A stretch of 64,000 nt of DNA from positions 1 through 64,000 of the forward strand of contig NZ_JAUXXZ010000016.1 in the NCBI RefSeq assembly GCF_030684675.1. The letters are read 5' to 3'. The notes under the pieces were generated by a model. The model was not told where the DNA came from, did not search any database, and saw nothing but the letters and a program-made list of their open reading frames with translations. The translations under genes and the position numbers were made by a program. This DNA is from Daejeonella sp. (GTDB taxonomy: Bacteria; Bacteroidota; Bacteroidia; Sphingobacteriales; Sphingobacteriaceae). Below are positions 17,698 to 27,504 of the stretch, in pieces (the first letter of the stretch is position 1; each line of letters starts with the position of its first letter).

Positions 17698-18606
17698 ATG
17701 CCTTTTCAAAAACCTGAGATCAGTAAAAATCTGATCATTCTTCACATCACAGTCTTTATATGGGGATTTACCGGAATCCTGGGTGCCTTGATCTCTATCG
17801 ATGCCGCGCATCTCGTATGGTACAGGGTTCTGATCGCCTTTGTTAGTTTGTATGGATATTTCCTTTTTAAGAAAATATCGATCCGGGTATCCAAAGAAAC
17901 CTTTTTGAAATTATTCTTCACTGGAGCTATTGTAGCAGCTCACTGGATTCTGTTCTTTCAATCAATTAAACTGTCTACTGTTTCGGTAGCTTTGGTCAGT
18001 CTTTCCTCCCTTACCCTGTTCACGGCGATACTAGAACCCCTGCTGAAAAGACAAAAAATATCAGGTCTCGAAATATTCACCGGCTTGATGATCATCTCCG
18101 GTATTTACATGATTTTTAAGTTTGAATCCCGGTACTCTATAGGAATAATCAGCGGTTTGCTAAGTGCTCTGTGCGCCAGTATTTTCTCAATCATAAATTC
18201 GAAACAAATTCAAAATCGCCCTGCACCGATTATAAGCTTCTATGAGCTCATTGGAGCATGGGTATGGATTTCTCTTTATTTATTAATTTCAGAAGGCCTG
18301 AAGGCCCCTGTTAGCCTCAATCCTTCTGATTTGTTCTTTTTATTGATCCTTGGAACCGTTTGTACCTCACTTGCCTACGTTGCAGGAGTGGCTGTGATGA
18401 AAGAATTATCTGCTTTCAGGGTTGCTCTTATCACGAACCTGGAGCCTGTTTATGGTATTATTCTGGCCTTCATGTTCTTTGGAAAGAAGGAACAAATGAC
18501 TCCTGGATTTTATGCCGGAGCAATAATTGTGCTGGGTACAATCTTCCTGTACCCCTATTTAAAAAACATAAAAAGAAAGCCAAATCCCAAAACCCCCATC
18601 GGGTAG
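17698..18606 (+). CDS. EamA/DMT family transporter
   Basis: 302-residue drug/metabolite transporter-like membrane protein with about ten hydrophobic segments arranged as two EamA repeats; the second repeat begins near residue 148. VWYRVLIAF in repeat 1 and LSAFRVALITNLEPVYGIILAF in repeat 2 are typical motifs. Substrate unknown. Last gene of the tgt operon; a basic tail (KRKPNPKTP) ends the protein. Confidence 0.88.
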   Translation: MPFQKPEISKNLIILHITVFIWGFTGILGALISIDAAHLVWYRVLIAFVSLYGYFLFKKISIRVSKETFLKLFFTGAIVAAHWILFFQSIKLSTVSVALVSLSSLTLFTAILEPLLKRQKISGLEIFTGLMIISGIYMIFKFESRYSIGIISGLLSALCASIFSIINSKQIQNRPAPIISFYELIGAWVWISLYLLISEGLKAPVSLNPSDLFFLLILGTVCTSLAYVAGVAVMKELSAFRVALITNLEPVYGIILAFMFFGKKEQMTPGFYAGAIIVLGTIFLYPYLKNIKRKPNPKTPIG

Positions 18607-19240
18607 GGGAGGAGTTTTTACACTAAGCCTATCTTAAAATGGGCTTTGATCGTTGAAAAAAATGGTGCTTTAAGTCATAGATATTAGCCGCATTTAGTTT
18701 CCATTTTTCCTGAAGGTTTCAGGACAGAGGCAATGCGAATTTGCTTTTATTACAAGCCTTAATGATTCCTTTAGGGACGTTGTATTTAGCCAAAAGAAAA
18801 TCATGCATTAAGGCGAAATACCAACTCATGAAAAAAGAAGATTCAGTTAAATAACACGAAAATTAAGGAGCTTCTTCATACCTTTAAAAATGGGGCGATA
18901 AAGTGCTGAATAAAATCAAAACTCCATTTCGGAATTAGTAGAATTTTAAAGTCCTATTTGATGGAAACCTGAAAGCTATCATTTATCGTAATTCATAATA
19001 AAGAAAATATCTAAATTCATTTTCGCCCGGGAAATAAGTATTTTTTCAATTGCGCAAAAATTTCATTAAGAGGGCATATTTTTTGATAAATTATCGAATT
19101 TTAATGAAGTAAAGACAAAATAAAATAATCATAAATAATTAATAATCAATATTTTACAATACAATATTAAATAATGAGTTTAAATTAAAATTCATTAAAT
19201 CCCATTAAAAAACTAAAATCATTAGCAAAGCATAAAATAG
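18607..19240. other. 634-base AT-rich gap without a supported gene
   Basis: A weak hairpin (AAGCCTAT/ATGGGCTT, 18625-18646) could end the tgt operon, though without a proper T-tract. On the minus strand, 18719-18829 has a 36-codon open frame (MSWYFALMHD...) that could be a remnant or chance. From about 19000 the DNA becomes very AT-rich (ATTAATAATCAATATTTTAC and similar), typical of a promoter/leader for the next gene. I see no tRNA or repeat. Confidence 0.5.
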
Positions 19241-22072
19241 ATGAAAATATCAATACTTAATAGACTATATATCAGTGCATTTGTATTGTTTATATTATGT
19301 TTAAATATAGCATCTGTTTTTGCTCAGATTTTTGATGCTGAACAGAACCCTCCTGGCATAAAATGGATGCAGATCAGGACAGAAAATTTTCAGATCATCT
19401 ACTCCGGAGAGCTGTCAGATGAAGCTCAGAGAATGTCAAACACCCTCGAACATCTGATAGCCGGAGTCAGCAAATCCCTTAATAAAAGGCCCCGGCCCAT
19501 AACGATTATTCTGCAAAATCAAGGTGTCATTTCGAATGGTTTTGTACAGCTTGCACCCCGGCGCTCGGAGTTCTACACTACCCCACCCCAGAACCTCGAC
19601 TTCCAGGATTGGCTCAATGGTATGGCTATACATGAACTCAGACATGTGGTTCAATTTGATAAATTAAGCAGCGGACTTAAAGCTCCTTTTTTTGAAGAAT
19701 TAGCACTTGCCATTTTCGGAATCACCCTCCCTCCCTGGTTCTATGAGGGGGACGCTGTCGGTATCGAAACGGCACTGAGTCACGCCGGTCGTGGAAGGCT
19801 TCCCGACTGGGAGTTAATTTTCAGAACTAATACACTAAGTACCCATCCTTACTCTTACTCAAAGAATTATTTTGGTTCACTCAGGGATCTGACACCGGGC
19901 TATTATCAGTTAGGTTATTTTATGACCACGAAACTAAAAAGGGACTACGGCAAAGAAATAATCGACAGCATCATGACAAGGATTAAGCGAAATCCTTTGA
20001 GACCTTACAGTCTTAGTAATTCAATTAAAAAATTTACCGGACTTAACAGCAGAATGCTTCATGACTCAACCATTGCTGAATTGAAGTCACTTTGGCAAAA
20101 ACAGTCCGCTGATCTGATGCAGGTAAATTATACTGCAATTAACAAAAGAAAAGATTCAATACCTGCCGACTACCTGCTACCGGTAAGCAATCTCAATGGT
20201 GAGATTATTGCTCTAAGACAAAATCTGACTCATACACCTGCACTAATTCTCATCGATTCGGTAGGCCGGGAGCGCATACTTCGTAAAATCGGCTATCAAA
20301 CGGAATATAATTTCAGGTACGCCGCAGGAAAAATTGTATGGGATGAACTCAGATTTGACAAACGATATCGAAAACGATCTTACAATGTGATCAATATTTT
20401 TAATTTAGCGACTGATCAGGTTAAGCAAATCAGCCACAAAAGCCGCTTATTCTCCCCCAGCCTCTCGGCCGATGCAAAAAAAATTGTGGCTGTAAAAATC
20501 AGTACTTCAAACCTGTTCTCATTAATTGAGCTGAATGCTGAAGATGGAAGTGTCCTCCGGGAATATCCGGTTAAGGAGGGTTTCAGTTTGCAAAACCCAT
20601 CATATAATGAACATGGAGATCAAATAATCTGTGTTGTGATGAGCAAAGATGGTGCTGCTTTAATGGAATTCAAGCGAGCAGATGCAAGCAATAAAATCAT
20701 CAGCCCATTTCAAAGGCAGCAGATTATCCGTCCGGTTTATGCCGGCAATAATATTCTGTTCAGGGCTCATTATAAGGGCTTGAACAATATTTACTGCCTC
20801 ACACCTGAACAAGAGACCATACCGCTTACTTCGGCGCCCTACGGGGCTACAAATCCGTCCTATGATCAGGAAAGAAACAGGGTGCTGTTCAATAATTATC
20901 AAATAAGGGGATATGATATTGCCAGCATACCCTTTGAATTACAAAAGAAACAGGAAAGCACTGACACCTTCATTGATTATGCATCACCACTGGTGAGTCA
21001 GGAGGCAAACGCTAATATCCTCGACTCAATACCTCAAAAAAATTACCCATCCAAACCTTACAGGGAATTCAGTAATTTGCTCAATTTCCATAGTCTGTCA
21101 CCGATTGCTGAAAACAGCGACACTAATGATGATCTGAGCATTGGCCTAAAGTTCAAATCAAACAATCAGCTAAATACCCTCGATCTGTATGGTGGCTACC
21201 AATTTAATTCGGGACTAAGGAAAAGTGAATACCTGGCAGGGCTAAGATATAAACGCTTCTATCCTATTCTGGATATTACCTATTCAAACAGGGCCAATTT
21301 GATCTATTCGAGGCAAAACAATCGTCTGGTTCCGGTAAGCTGGCGCGAGAATATCACTGAAGCTGAACTGAGTGTTCCCTTTACATTTAATCGTCTCAAT
21401 AAGAATTACAGCATGGGTATCAGAAGTTCCAGTAGCTTCACTTCAAGGTATGAAATTCAGAATAAGCCCGCTAATTTTATTGAAAAATTGAAATTCCCGA
21501 TGAAATATCAGCTTTACTTTAGCCGGAATTCCCAGCGGAGTGCCAGGGATCTCGCGCCAGGCTGGGGACAAAATTTTTCATTGTCCTATTTTCATCTTCC
21601 CTTCCAGAATTTACTCGATGGCTCCCTCCTTTCATTCAGAACTGTCTTTTATACTCCCGGACTTTTAAACAACCATTCTTTTCAGGCAAGCTTCAACTAT
21701 CAGGAAAGCAGGGGAGCTTATGATTTTAGTGTAGAGATCCCAAGAATCAGCGGATACAGAAATTTAAGTTTAAATACACGTCTTAGAAACACTTTGTTGC
21801 TTGATTATCGTTTTCCACTATTCTATCCAGATGCCCAGCTAGGTCCCATTGCCTACATTAAAAGATTGAAGGGCGGCTTTTTTGCTGATTTTGAGAATAT
21901 CGGAAAGGGAAACCCATTCCAGCCACGCACTTTCGGACTGGAATTAAGCACAGATATGAATCTTATGCGATTCATGCTTCCGAATTTTGAACTTGCCGGT
22001 AAACTGATATTTGTGAGAGAGAAAGCACTTAACAAGCCGATCTTTGAACTTGGATTTGCATATGATTTCTAG
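19241..22072 (+). CDS. Surface protein: HExxH peptidase-like domain, beta-propeller, C-terminal barrel
   Basis: 943 residues with a signal peptide ending near AQ (28-29). The N-terminal domain resembles gluzincin peptidases: HELRH at 131-135 and, 34 residues later, PPWFYEGDAVG with E169 as possible third zinc ligand. The middle (about 200-620) has repeated strands and a TolB/DPP-like propeller appearance (FSPSLSADAKKIVAV, NPSYNEHGDQIICV). The C-terminal third is rich in alternating aromatic strands and ends in F, as in outer-membrane beta-barrels. It may be an outer-membrane-anchored metalloprotease or chaperone; the function is unproven. No close operon partner. Confidence 0.7.
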   Translation: MKISILNRLYISAFVLFILCLNIASVFAQIFDAEQNPPGIKWMQIRTENFQIIYSGELSDEAQRMSNTLEHLIAGVSKSLNKRPRPITIILQNQGVISNGFVQLAPRRSEFYTTPPQNLDFQDWLNGMAIHELRHVVQFDKLSSGLKAPFFEELALAIFGITLPPWFYEGDAVGIETALSHAGRGRLPDWELIFRTNTLSTHPYSYSKNYFGSLRDLTPGYYQLGYFMTTKLKRDYGKEIIDSIMTRIKRNPLRPYSLSNSIKKFTGLNSRMLHDSTIAELKSLWQKQSADLMQVNYTAINKRKDSIPADYLLPVSNLNGEIIALRQNLTHTPALILIDSVGRERILRKIGYQTEYNFRYAAGKIVWDELRFDKRYRKRSYNVINIFNLATDQVKQISHKSRLFSPSLSADAKKIVAVKISTSNLFSLIELNAEDGSVLREYPVKEGFSLQNPSYNEHGDQIICVVMSKDGAALMEFKRADASNKIISPFQRQQIIRPVYAGNNILFRAHYKGLNNIYCLTPEQETIPLTSAPYGATNPSYDQERNRVLFNNYQIRGYDIASIPFELQKKQESTDTFIDYASPLVSQEANANILDSIPQKNYPSKPYREFSNLLNFHSLSPIAENSDTNDDLSIGLKFKSNNQLNTLDLYGGYQFNSGLRKSEYLAGLRYKRFYPILDITYSNRANLIYSRQNNRLVPVSWRENITEAELSVPFTFNRLNKNYSMGIRSSSSFTSRYEIQNKPANFIEKLKFPMKYQLYFSRNSQRSARDLAPGWGQNFSLSYFHLPFQNLLDGSLLSFRTVFYTPGLLNNHSFQASFNYQESRGAYDFSVEIPRISGYRNLSLNTRLRNTLLLDYRFPLFYPDAQLGPIAYIKRLKGGFFADFENIGKGNPFQPRTFGLELSTDMNLMRFMLPNFELAGKLIFVREKALNKPIFELGFAYDF

Positions 22073-22226
22073 GAATCAGGACAGATAATCCGACCAAACA
22101 AAATACTGGTATAAATTTTGAACCATAATACTCATGAGATTTTTCTAAGACTCGGAGGACAGAGATAATTTTATTAATTTCACATTTCAATTCCGATATT
22201 CAGCACATTAATAAATTATTCACAGT

Positions 22227-22523
22227 ATGACCTTTAAAACTATCTTCATAATCGTCGTCTCGGTACTTGTGACCATCGTACTCATGAATAATACCGATGA
22301 GGTAAACTTTTGGATTTTTGGCAATGCGAGGGTACCCAAACTAGCTGTCCTTGGGGTAATGTTCGGACTTGGTCTGATTATAGGATTCATGGCCGGAAGG
22401 CCACGGAAGAAAATCCAACCTGATTCTTTCAACTCAGCAGAACCTCTTCAGGATAAAGATCATGAATATACCAGAAATGATGCTGACCAACTGAGCGATG
22501 AGGACCGTGATTATATTAGGTAG
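22227..22523 (+). CDS. LapA-domain small membrane protein
   Basis: 98 residues: two hydrophobic helices (about 4-22 and 40-58) separated by NTDEVNFWIFGNARVPK, the pattern of LapA/DUF1049 proteins, then a charged tail beginning GRPRKK. In other bacteria LapA (YciS) works with LapB in control of LPS synthesis; no LapB is nearby. The tail is acidic and likely disordered. Confidence 0.8.
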   Translation: MTFKTIFIIVVSVLVTIVLMNNTDEVNFWIFGNARVPKLAVLGVMFGLGLIIGFMAGRPRKKIQPDSFNSAEPLQDKDHEYTRNDADQLSDEDRDYIR

Positions 22524-22799
22524 TATAGATTCTGATTTTTATAACTGATTTCCAATTCTAATTGAGTGTTTAAGTTCTATTACACTTGCCATTGTGACTT
22601 GGGTTTATTTATTTTTTCAATGAACTCAATTTAACAATGTCCCCTGTTTCAATTGATTCACTTCAAAATTCACTATTCAACAAATTATTTTGATATTTTT
22701 TTTAGAAAATAATATCAGTTCCTTAAAAATTTGTATCAAGAATGTTTCATTTCCTTAAATATTCATAATTTCACATTTCCTTAACTAAACCAATCAATT

Positions 22800-25700
22800 A
22801 TGAAAAAAATCTCTACACTATTATTTTTACCCATTTTGTTGTTTCTAACCATAAGCGTCAATGCACAGGTTAGGGAGATAAGTGGTAAAGTCACCATCGC
22901 CGAAGACCAATCCAGTCTTCCGGGAGTAAGCGTAAGGGTTAAAGGTACCAGTATCGGGACTACTACAGGTACTAACGGTACCTACCGTATTCAGGTTCCG
23001 GGTAATGAATCTACTCTTGTATTCACATTCATTGGCTTTTCTGTACAAGAAGTACTTGTTGGCACACAGAGCACAATAAATATTGCAATGAATACTGACA
23101 GCAAACAACTTCAGGAGGTTATCGTAACCACGGGATTTGGCATTAGTCGTCAACAAAAATCACTGGGATATGCTGCACAGGGTGTAAATTCAGAAGAATT
23201 GAACATTAACCGTCAGCCAAACATTCTGAACGCATTGCAGGGAAAAGTTGCAGGTGCAACCATCAGCAGTGTAGGTGGAGGTCCCGGTCAGGGTGCAAAC
23301 ATCCGCATCAGGGGTATCAACTCTATTGATGCATCAGCATCAAACGATCCGCTTTATGTTATTGACGGAGTACAGATTGACAACTCTACTTCTACACAGG
23401 GCGCTGGAGCAGGAGCAAACGTACGTTCTGTAGGAAACAGGGTATCTGATATAAATCCGGATGATATTGAAACCATCAATATTCTAAAAGGAGGTGCTGC
23501 AACAGCAATGTATGGTCTTAGAGGATCAAACGGAGTTGTTTTAATCACTACAAAAAAAGGAAAAGGAAATGAAGTCAGAACCAATTTTTCAAGTACTTAT
23601 GGGTTAGAGAACATTAACAAAACGCCTGCAATTCAGAAAGAGTATACCGCAGGTATTTTAGGTGTCTATACTCCAATAGGGCTTGGTCCGGCTTGGGGAC
23701 CAACCATCGCAGAAGCGAAGGCTTTAGACCCTACTCACCCTGATTTTATTTACGAGAACTACAAAAATGCTTTTGATACCGGCAGCCAGCTTAGAAACTC
23801 AGTTTCAGTAACAGGAGGTTCAGATGCTGTAAAATTCTTTTCATCAGTATCTCAGTTTAATCACGATGGTATGCTTCCATTTACAGATTATCAAAATCTA
23901 TCTGCAAGGTTAAATACGGATATTAAAATTAGTCCTAAGGTTATTGCCGGAGTAAATATGAGCTATAACAATTCAGGAGGTTATCGTTTTGATGCCGACC
24001 GATTTGGAGAAAGTTTAACTTACTACTCAGGTCGCTGGGATGTGAGAGACTACATAAATGAAAATGGAACTCAAAAATACAGAGGAACTAATAATCCGAT
24101 TTTCGGAGCGGCTACAAACAGATTGAAAGATAATGTAAACCGTTTTATTGCAGGAGCAAATGTTGGTTACTCACCAACCTCCTGGTTAAATTTCAATTAT
24201 CGTATGGGTGTTGATACCTATACAGATGCACGTAAACGCACTGCACCTGGACGATTAGGTATTCCGGGTGAAGCAGTATATGATAATGCCGATGGTTTTG
24301 TAGGTGAATACCTTACTCAATATCGCGCAATCAACTCTACCTTCCTGGCAACTGCTTCAAAACAAATCACAAAAGACATCAATGGAACATTGAGATTAGG
24401 TTATGAATTGTATGACAGAAGTACAAAAGATCATGGTGTTTTAGGTAGTGTATTAAGCATTTACAACGATTTCAGATTGATGAACGCAAAAACACTTGCT
24501 GTAAGTCAGGGATTAAATCAGTATCGTTCAAATGGTTTCTTTGGAGAGGCAACTTTTGATTATAAAAATTACCTTTTCTTAACCTTAACAGGAAGAAATG
24601 ATATCACCTCTACCCTTTCTGCAGATAACAGATCATTCTTTTATCCTTCAGCAAGTTTGAGTTATGTATTCTCTGATAATGTTAAACTACCTGAATTTAT
24701 TGGTCAGAGTAAACTGAGATTATCATATGCTAAGATTGGTAAGGACGCATCTCCTTATTCTACATCTTCCGGTTTTTCAAACTATACAGGATTACCAACA
24801 GGAAGCACCGGACTTACCATGTCATCTAATTTGGGTGATATCAATTTAAGACCAGAGTTTACAGACACCTATGAGGCTGGTCTTGAAATGGCATTTCTTA
24901 AAAATCGTCTGAGTTTTGACTTTACTTACTATTACTCTTTAAGTAAGGATCAGATCACACAGGCTCAAATATCCTCTACAACAGGTTATGTAACTGCATC
25001 AATCAATGCCGGTTCTATCCGTAACAAAGGTATTGAGCTTGTATTAGGTGGAACACCAATTCAAACTAAGAATTTCACATGGGATGCATCACTTAACTTT
25101 TCTGCAAACAGAAATAAGGTCATGAGCCTCAAAGAGGGTTTAACTGAGATTATTTATGGTGCTGGAACGGGTGGTTATATTAACTCACCTGTACAGTTCA
25201 AATTGATCCCTGGAGAGCCTTATGGCAATATTTATGGTTCTTATTATCTTCGTTCTTATGGAACTGATGTAGAAGATCCAAACCGTACCGATAAATCAAA
25301 ACCTTTATTGATTGGTGCTAACGGTTTCCCAATTTCATCCCTAACCCGGAGAAAATTATTAGGAAATTCACAACCTGATTGGATAGGTGGATTATCAAAT
25401 AACTTCACTTACAAGCGATTGAGTTTGTCAACTTTGATAGATGCACGCTGGGGCTTTGAAAAGTTCAACAGACTGGAAAACTTTAATTCAGCATTTGGTA
25501 TTGCAGATTATACTGCTAATCGCAGAAGCTATTACACTTTCCCTGGAAATCTTGCGGATGGTACTCCAAATACCAAACAAGTCTGGTTAGGTCAGGCAGT
25601 GGGTCCTGATGGAGTGAATTATGGTGAAGGATATTACAGACTTTACCACAGATCACTTTCTGAGCCATTTGTTCAGGATGCGTCCTGGATTCGTTTACGT

Positions 25701-25925
25701 ACTGCAAGCCTTTCGTATTCATTACCATCAAAATGGCTGCCTAAAAAAGCAATTCGTAACGCATCTGTAGCAGTTACAGGTAATAACTTGTTTTTACGTA
25801 CAGATTACTACGGACTGGATCCGGAATCCTTATCTGCGGATAGCGGAAGTAACGTAGATGGTTCTGCCGGTATGACCTACCCTGCTGCAAGAACTTTCTT
25901 ATTTTCACTTAATGTTGGCTTTTAA
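22800..25925 (+). CDS. SusC/RagA family TonB-linked outer membrane protein
   Basis: TonB-dependent importer of the Bacteroidota nutrient-uptake type. Signal peptide (1-22, ending NAQ), CarboxypepD_reg-like beta-sandwich (about 24-103), TonB-box-like LQEVIVT, plug domain with NALQGKVAGATISSVGGGPG and IRIRGINSI, ITTKKGKGNEV at the plug-barrel transition, and a long barrel ending in F. 1041 residues is a usual size. Five bases separate it from the SusD gene, so they form a pair. No sigma/anti-sigma or hybrid sensor is adjacent, and no glycosidase, so the substrate is not deducible. Confidence 0.96.
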   Translation: MKKISTLLFLPILLFLTISVNAQVREISGKVTIAEDQSSLPGVSVRVKGTSIGTTTGTNGTYRIQVPGNESTLVFTFIGFSVQEVLVGTQSTINIAMNTDSKQLQEVIVTTGFGISRQQKSLGYAAQGVNSEELNINRQPNILNALQGKVAGATISSVGGGPGQGANIRIRGINSIDASASNDPLYVIDGVQIDNSTSTQGAGAGANVRSVGNRVSDINPDDIETINILKGGAATAMYGLRGSNGVVLITTKKGKGNEVRTNFSSTYGLENINKTPAIQKEYTAGILGVYTPIGLGPAWGPTIAEAKALDPTHPDFIYENYKNAFDTGSQLRNSVSVTGGSDAVKFFSSVSQFNHDGMLPFTDYQNLSARLNTDIKISPKVIAGVNMSYNNSGGYRFDADRFGESLTYYSGRWDVRDYINENGTQKYRGTNNPIFGAATNRLKDNVNRFIAGANVGYSPTSWLNFNYRMGVDTYTDARKRTAPGRLGIPGEAVYDNADGFVGEYLTQYRAINSTFLATASKQITKDINGTLRLGYELYDRSTKDHGVLGSVLSIYNDFRLMNAKTLAVSQGLNQYRSNGFFGEATFDYKNYLFLTLTGRNDITSTLSADNRSFFYPSASLSYVFSDNVKLPEFIGQSKLRLSYAKIGKDASPYSTSSGFSNYTGLPTGSTGLTMSSNLGDINLRPEFTDTYEAGLEMAFLKNRLSFDFTYYYSLSKDQITQAQISSTTGYVTASINAGSIRNKGIELVLGGTPIQTKNFTWDASLNFSANRNKVMSLKEGLTEIIYGAGTGGYINSPVQFKLIPGEPYGNIYGSYYLRSYGTDVEDPNRTDKSKPLLIGANGFPISSLTRRKLLGNSQPDWIGGLSNNFTYKRLSLSTLIDARWGFEKFNRLENFNSAFGIADYTANRRSYYTFPGNLADGTPNTKQVWLGQAVGPDGVNYGEGYYRLYHRSLSEPFVQDASWIRLRTASLSYSLPSKWLPKKAIRNASVAVTGNNLFLRTDYYGLDPESLSADSGSNVDGSAGMTYPAARTFLFSLNVGF

Positions 25926-25930
25926 AGAAT

Positions 25931-27382
25931 ATGAAAATGCATAAATTATATAAATATACCCTGATCATCTTAGCCACATCCGTACTTGCCTTAAATGGCT
26001 GCGGAAAGGAGTATTTTGATGAGCTTAGTACCAATCCAAATCAGGTAACTAATGCTACACTCCCGGCTCTTCTGGCTACTTCAACGAGTAAGGCTGGAAT
26101 CAATACCTTTACGGTTGGTAGTAATACCTCGGCTTATGTACAGTATACAGCCAACCCCACTGCTGCTGCTGCAAGCGATATCTATGAAACAATTGATTAT
26201 ACTGGAATGTGGGATGCCCTTTATTTCGCTATGGCTGATGTTAATCAGATGAAAAAACTTGCTGTCAGTCAGAGTTCAAGTGAATACCTTGGTGTTGCTA
26301 ATGTTTTACTAGCATATAACCTGATGCTGGTTAACAATCTTTGGGGTGCAGCACCTTACTCTGAGGCATTTAATCCAAGTAATTTTACACCGAAATATGA
26401 TACAGATCAGGCAGTTTATGCAGTGACCATGTCTCTTATTGATGAGGCAATTACTGAATTGGCTAAAACTACTGCGACCATTAAATTAGCCGCCGCCAGT
26501 GATTTGATTCATGCCGGAGATCGCGCCAAATGGCTAAAAACAGCCTATGCGCTGAAAGCCCGCCTTTTGATTAAAGCTAGCAAAACTACCACCTTCAATG
26601 CTGCATCTGTTTTAACAGCTCTGGGAAGTTCATACACTTCAAATACCGACGACGCTGGTATGGCTACATTTGTTTTGCGCAATAACTGGGCAACTGTTTC
26701 CAGAAATAATGCCGCTTTAAGTCTTGGAGGATGGTTATCAGAACAATTTATTGACCACCTGAACGGAAAAACCTATGGTCTTTTAGATCCAAGGATCAAG
26801 AAAATTACTGATGTAACCGTTGTTCCCGGAAATTCAACTTATCCTGCTTATATAGGTACGGTAAACGGTGCTGGCAACCGGATTAATCCTCCACACAACA
26901 ATACCGTGAAGGATGAGAACTACATTTCTTTCAACTCTCCATGGACTAATGATACCGCGCCATTGTTGATTGTAACTTTTGCCGAATTGAAATTCATTGA
27001 AGCTGAAGCTGCATTCGCCTCAGACCGCACCAGAGCATATTCAGCCTACCTAGCCGGAATCAAAGCCAACATGGATAAATTACTCGTTCCTGCAGCTGAG
27101 CGTGATGCATATCTTGCAGACCCAATTGTTGCAGTAGGCTCGGCTAATCTTACAAAGGACTTGATCTTTAAAGAGAAATATGTTGCAACTTACCTGAATC
27201 CTGAAGCATTCAATGATGTGCGCAGAAATGATTTCAAATACAAGGATTTCACTATGCCACTAAATGCAGTGCTTACTACTTACCTGAGAAGACTTGATTA
27301 TCCATTGGGAGAAAGAAGCAAAAATGGCGCAAACGTTCCTGCCGGAGTGGCAAGAACTACTAAACTATGGTGGGATTTATAA
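25931..27382 (+). CDS. SusD/RagB family outer membrane lipoprotein
   Basis: Substrate-binding lid of the SusCD importer. Signal peptide with lipobox ALNG-C24; the mature start CGKEYFDELSTNPNQ is typical of the SusD-like_2 branch. TPR-like helices follow (ANVLLAYNLMLVNNLWGAAPYSEA; AYALKARLLI). 483 residues. The SusD-like_2 branch is often not linked to polysaccharide loci. A terminator hairpin follows at once. Confidence 0.94.
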   Translation: MKMHKLYKYTLIILATSVLALNGCGKEYFDELSTNPNQVTNATLPALLATSTSKAGINTFTVGSNTSAYVQYTANPTAAAASDIYETIDYTGMWDALYFAMADVNQMKKLAVSQSSSEYLGVANVLLAYNLMLVNNLWGAAPYSEAFNPSNFTPKYDTDQAVYAVTMSLIDEAITELAKTTATIKLAAASDLIHAGDRAKWLKTAYALKARLLIKASKTTTFNAASVLTALGSSYTSNTDDAGMATFVLRNNWATVSRNNAALSLGGWLSEQFIDHLNGKTYGLLDPRIKKITDVTVVPGNSTYPAYIGTVNGAGNRINPPHNNTVKDENYISFNSPWTNDTAPLLIVTFAELKFIEAEAAFASDRTRAYSAYLAGIKANMDKLLVPAAERDAYLADPIVAVGSANLTKDLIFKEKYVATYLNPEAFNDVRRNDFKYKDFTMPLNAVLTTYLRRLDYPLGERSKNGANVPAGVARTTKLWWDL

Positions 27383-27404
27383 TTAATCCCGAATAATAAA
27401 TGAG

Positions 27405-27433
27405 AAAGCCCTAAATCAATTGGGGCTTTTTTT
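27405..27433 (+). terminator. Terminator after susCD
   Basis: AAAGCCC (27405-27411) pairs with GGGCTTT (27423-27429), followed by TTTT. It isolates susCD from the S9 peptidase gene. Confidence 0.85.
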
Positions 27434-27504
27434 ATGTCTTAAAGTGCAATCAAAGCAAAATTATTTCAGAAATAGTTTCAATTGTACCTGAAAATCAAAA
27501 TTTT

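Noticed and set aside
18719-18829. 36-codon minus-strand ORF
   Set aside because: No ribosome-binding site, terminator or recognised family; kept only as a possible remnant.
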